Assembly: GCA_910585935.1 (NCBI GenBank)
Contig: CAJUHN010000030.1
Location: 15,508 to 22,633 of the forward strand
DNA from: an uncultured Lachnospiraceae bacterium
GTDB lineage: Bacteria; Bacillota; Clostridia; Lachnospirales; Lachnospiraceae
Direction: 5' to 3'
DNA length: 7,126 bases
A model generated the notes under the pieces. That model did no database searches. It was not told where the DNA came from and saw only the letters and a program-made list of their open reading frames with translations. Below, one piece after another: positions 5,375-7,126 of this stretch. Numbering within the stretch: the first letter of the stretch is position 1; each line of letters opens with the position of its first letter. The translations under genes and the position numbers were made by a program.

Positions 5375-6721
5375 TTACCTCCTGTTTCTACTTTGATTCT
5401 GATAGTACAGCATTTTTTCTTCTACCCCACTTCCTAATCCTATATAAGATTGATAGAGATATTTCAGGATACAACTTTTTACAGGAGAAGCAGCTTGATA
5501 GAGTTCTGAAGCGATATTATCTATTAAATGTTCTTTTTGTTCTTCACAAAGAGAGAGATAATGTTCTCCCGCCTGAGAAAAGTTATCTGGATTAGGAATT
5601 TCACTGCGTTGTATCTCTCCATTAATAGAAATTCCTTCTCCGCTTGTCACTAAATTATCAGGTGTCCAGCATTTTTGAGAATTTACAGGAATTTTGCGAA
5701 ATTCTGGTCCTAAACGCCGCCTTTGTGCATCCCAATAAATAAAAGAACGTCCCTGTAACATCTTATCTTTGGACAATTCAATTCCATCAATTAAATTAGC
5801 AGGAGAGAAAGCAGCCTTTTCTACTTGTGCCTCATAATCATCTGGATTTTTTTCCAAAGTCAAACGCCCTACTCTAATAAGTGGATAATCTTCTTCTGAC
5901 CAGATTTTTGTATCATCAAAAATATCAAATTTGATAGAAGCTGCTTCTTCTAACGGGATAAGCTGTACACAAAAATCATATTCTACTGTTTTTCCACCTG
6001 CCAAAGTTTTATATAGATCTTCACCAGCAATATTTGGATTATCTCCCGCTAAACGAATAGCTTCCTTACGATCTATCGTTTTCGTGCCAGCTACAGGAAT
6101 CATATGATATTTTACACAATATCTTTTTTCTTGTGTATTCACCCAGATATAAGTATTCACACCATAAGCTCTCATACAACGTAAGTTATCCAATGTTCCC
6201 AAATCAGAATAGAGCCAAGTTAAGAAATGCATCGCTTCTGGATTTTCTGCTACAAAACACCAAAATGCCTCTGGGTCAGGCAGATTATTGATAGGAGAAG
6301 GAGAAAGCGATTTTATCGCGCGTGGAAATTTTATGGCATCTCTTACAAGAAATACAGGAATATGATTACATAAAAGATCAAAAATTTTATCCCCTAAATA
6401 AAATTTAGTAGAAAATCCTCGGACATTTCTAGAAGTATCAGGTGTCCCTTTTGTGCTCACAGCCAGAGAAAAACGGCTGAAAGTTCGGGTTATTTGTCCT
6501 TCCCTTTGTAAAAAACATGCCTTTGTATAAGCTTTCATAGAACGTGTGCAGCGAAAATATCCAAAAGCACCATAACCCTTTACATGTACCGCTCTTTCTA
6601 AAATTTTCTCATTTACAAAAGTTTCTAATGTTTCATGTAGAGTAGTATCTTGTAAAAGGACTGGTCCATCAGCTCCTACCGTGAGAGAGTGTTCTACTTT
6701 TGAAGTCATATTTTGCTTCAT
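5375..6721 (-). CDS. katA: Heme catalase (monofunctional, small-subunit type)
   Basis: A 448-residue catalase that converts hydrogen peroxide to water and oxygen in the cytoplasm. The distal-side residues are present: His46 in ERAVHVKG and Asn119 in LCNHIPVF, with Phe124 in the heme pocket. Proximal Tyr329 lies in GRSFIYWDA with Arg325 four residues before it, so the heme site looks intact. SRFSLA (82-87), RDAIKFP (127-133), DYPLIRVGR (278-286) and SPANLIDGIELSKDKMLQG are further family motifs. Residues about 380-435 fit the C-terminal catalase-related domain (PF06628). It is shorter than typical clade 3 enzymes (about 480-490 residues), with a trimmed N-terminus and a short linker after the core, and the usual RDPRG is RNVRG here (98-102). 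ATG 6721 has AAGGA (minus strand, 6732-6728) at a 6-base spacing; Met5 is a weaker start. It leads a two-gene operon with DUF4491. No clear PerR box is seen. Confidence 0.93.
   Translation of the reverse strand: MKQNMTSKVEHSLTVGADGPVLLQDTTLHETLETFVNEKILERAVHVKGYGAFGYFRCTRSMKAYTKACFLQREGQITRTFSRFSLAVSTKGTPDTSRNVRGFSTKFYLGDKIFDLLCNHIPVFLVRDAIKFPRAIKSLSPSPINNLPDPEAFWCFVAENPEAMHFLTWLYSDLGTLDNLRCMRAYGVNTYIWVNTQEKRYCVKYHMIPVAGTKTIDRKEAIRLAGDNPNIAGEDLYKTLAGGKTVEYDFCVQLIPLEEAASIKFDIFDDTKIWSEEDYPLIRVGRLTLEKNPDDYEAQVEKAAFSPANLIDGIELSKDKMLQGRSFIYWDAQRRRLGPEFRKIPVNSQKCWTPDNLVTSGEGISINGEIQRSEIPNPDNFSQAGEHYLSLCEEQKEHLIDNIASELYQAASPVKSCILKYLYQSYIGLGSGVEEKMLYYQNQSRNRR
5377..5383 (-). promoter_or_regulatory. 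DUF4491 ribosome binding site embedded in the catalase 3' end
   Basis: On the minus strand the last catalase codons read AGG AGG TAA: the two Arg codons form the Shine-Dalgarno sequence and the stop codon begins the spacer. The DUF4491 ATG follows 6 bases after AGGAGGT, so ribosomes ending catalase synthesis sit directly on the next initiation site. Confidence 0.85.
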
Positions 6722-6762
6722 ATAGCTTCCTTTCCGCCATTTAGATAAAAATACTCCCTTCT

Positions 6763-6791
6763 ATTATATGCAAAAGAAAGAAAAAGGTAAC
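6763..6791 (-). promoter_or_regulatory. Probable catalase promoter
   Basis: On the minus strand a perfect TATAAT (6768-6763) lies about 40 bases before the catalase start. At 17 bases upstream the -35 position (6791-6786) reads GTTACC, only three of six consensus matches, so expression may need an activator or be weak. I looked for the PerR operator TTATAATNATTATAA and did not find a convincing copy. Confidence 0.55.
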
Positions 6792-6840
6792 TTTTAAAAA
6801 AGAAAATATAGGAAATAAGAAATTCGCTCTTAAACAAATA

Positions 6841-6865
6841 AAAACCCCGACTTCATCGAGGTTTT
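6841..6865 (-). terminator. Rho-independent terminator of the tRNA-Leu transcript
   Basis: On the minus strand AAAACCTCGA pairs with TCGGGGTTTT around the loop TGAAG, with one T-G wobble, and is followed by TTTTTATTT. On the plus strand the same pair is an A-C mismatch, which points to minus-strand use. It lies 33 bases past the tRNA 3' end and upstream of the catalase promoter, so it separates the two transcripts. Confidence 0.85.
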
Positions 6866-6898
6866 AGAAAAATGTATGTATTTTACATATAAGAGGAA

Positions 6899-6982
6899 TG
6901 CAGTTGACGGGACTTGAACCCGAACCCACGTAAGTGGACATGAACCTGAATCATGCGCGTATGCCAATTCCGCCACAACTGC
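6899..6982 (-). tRNA. tRNA-Leu, anticodon CAG
   Basis: On the minus strand the 84-base gene starts GCAGTTG and ends CAACTGC plus discriminator A, giving a perfect 7-pair acceptor stem. The anticodon arm is CATGA-TTCAGGT-TCATG with anticodon CAG (6948-6946), reading CUG. A long variable arm (CCAC-TTAC-GTGG) marks it as a class II tRNA, and the discriminator A together with the anticodon identifies leucine. The T arm has the loop TTCAAGT, with a possible T-T mismatch at its base pair. CCA is not encoded. Flanking bases extend the acceptor helix by three pairs in the precursor. Confidence 0.96.
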
Positions 6983-7005
6983 ATTACATTAAAAACAACA
7001 TTTAT

Positions 7006-7034
7006 AATATAGCATATAAAAAAGAAAAATTCAA
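7006..7034 (-). promoter_or_regulatory. tRNA-Leu promoter
   Basis: On the minus strand TTGAAT (7034-7029) and TATATT (7011-7006) are separated by exactly 17 bases, and TGC precedes the -10, making it an extended -10. Transcription would start near 6998-7000, about 16 bases before the mature tRNA. Confidence 0.75.
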
Positions 7035-7069
7035 CTAAAATTTAAAAAATTTTATAAAAAATAGTAGGT

Positions 7070-7126
7070 TTAAATTACTTTAGAATCAAAGGGGGACGCT
7101 CCGGCAAGGACGTATTCCACCGAAGC
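7070..7126. other. GC-rich patch at the right edge; possible 3' end of a minus-strand gene
   Basis: Bases 7091-7126 contain 24 G or C out of 36, in sharp contrast to the surrounding AT-rich DNA. On the minus strand one frame runs in from the edge as ASVEYVLAGASPFDSKVI and stops at TAA (7072-7070), 36 bases before the tRNA -35. A second minus frame and the plus frame are also open over this short span, so coding cannot be decided. It may be a gene end or part of a conserved non-coding or repeated element. Confidence 0.3.

Noticed and set aside
5359..5595. Plus-strand open frame of 78 codons
   Set aside because: Opposite the catalase C-terminus and the DUF4491 start, which both have clear family matches.
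6722..6840. PerR operator upstream of the catalase
   Set aside because: Only single TATAAT-like matches occur and no palindromic TTATAATNATTATAA-like site could be aligned.
1..7126. CRISPR array, insertion sequence or integrase
   Set aside because: No regularly spaced direct repeats, no transposase or recombinase motifs and no clear target duplications were seen on either strand.

Overview
The window looks like chromosome from a low-GC Gram-positive gut-type Clostridia, most likely Lachnospiraceae or a close relative. That is an inference from four things: the AT-rich sequence, strong AGGAGG-type ribosome binding sites, a DUF4491 membrane protein, and a tRNA-Leu gene without an encoded CCA. 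No species-level marker is present.

Left part (1-2497, + strand): the end of a cell-surface polysaccharide cluster. A 5'-truncated polytopic membrane protein of the DUF6311 type is followed 16 bases later by a left-handed beta-helix acyltransferase with an extra C-terminal domain. Both are extremely AT-rich, which is usual for variable, exchanged glycan loci.

Middle (2498-4967, + strand): a 394-base (409 to the preferred start) non-coding stretch with an inverted repeat and a candidate extended -10 promoter leads into three closely packed genes. The first is a stub of an AAA/SMC-like ATPase that keeps Walker A but ends right after it. The next two are predicted nucleotidyltransferases of the YcgL/RlaP (PF10127) group, divergent from each other and overlapping by 11 bases. 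The ATPase stop and the first nucleotidyltransferase start share ATGA. This is the most unusual part of the window: a possible RNA-repair or conflict-type nucleotidyltransferase pair behind a decayed or minimal ATPase.

Convergent junction (4968-5079): an AT-only palindrome, then a 56-base hairpin that folds better as RNA from the minus strand.

Right part (5080-7126, - strand): reading leftward, a tRNA-Leu(CAG) with a good promoter and its own terminator; then a small heme catalase with a TATAAT promoter; then a DUF4491 membrane protein whose ribosome binding site is made by the last Arg codons of the catalase. The extreme right edge has an abrupt GC-rich patch of unknown nature.

Functionally, these are three unrelated modules: glycan building, a nucleotidyltransferase pair, and peroxide defence beside a tRNA gene.
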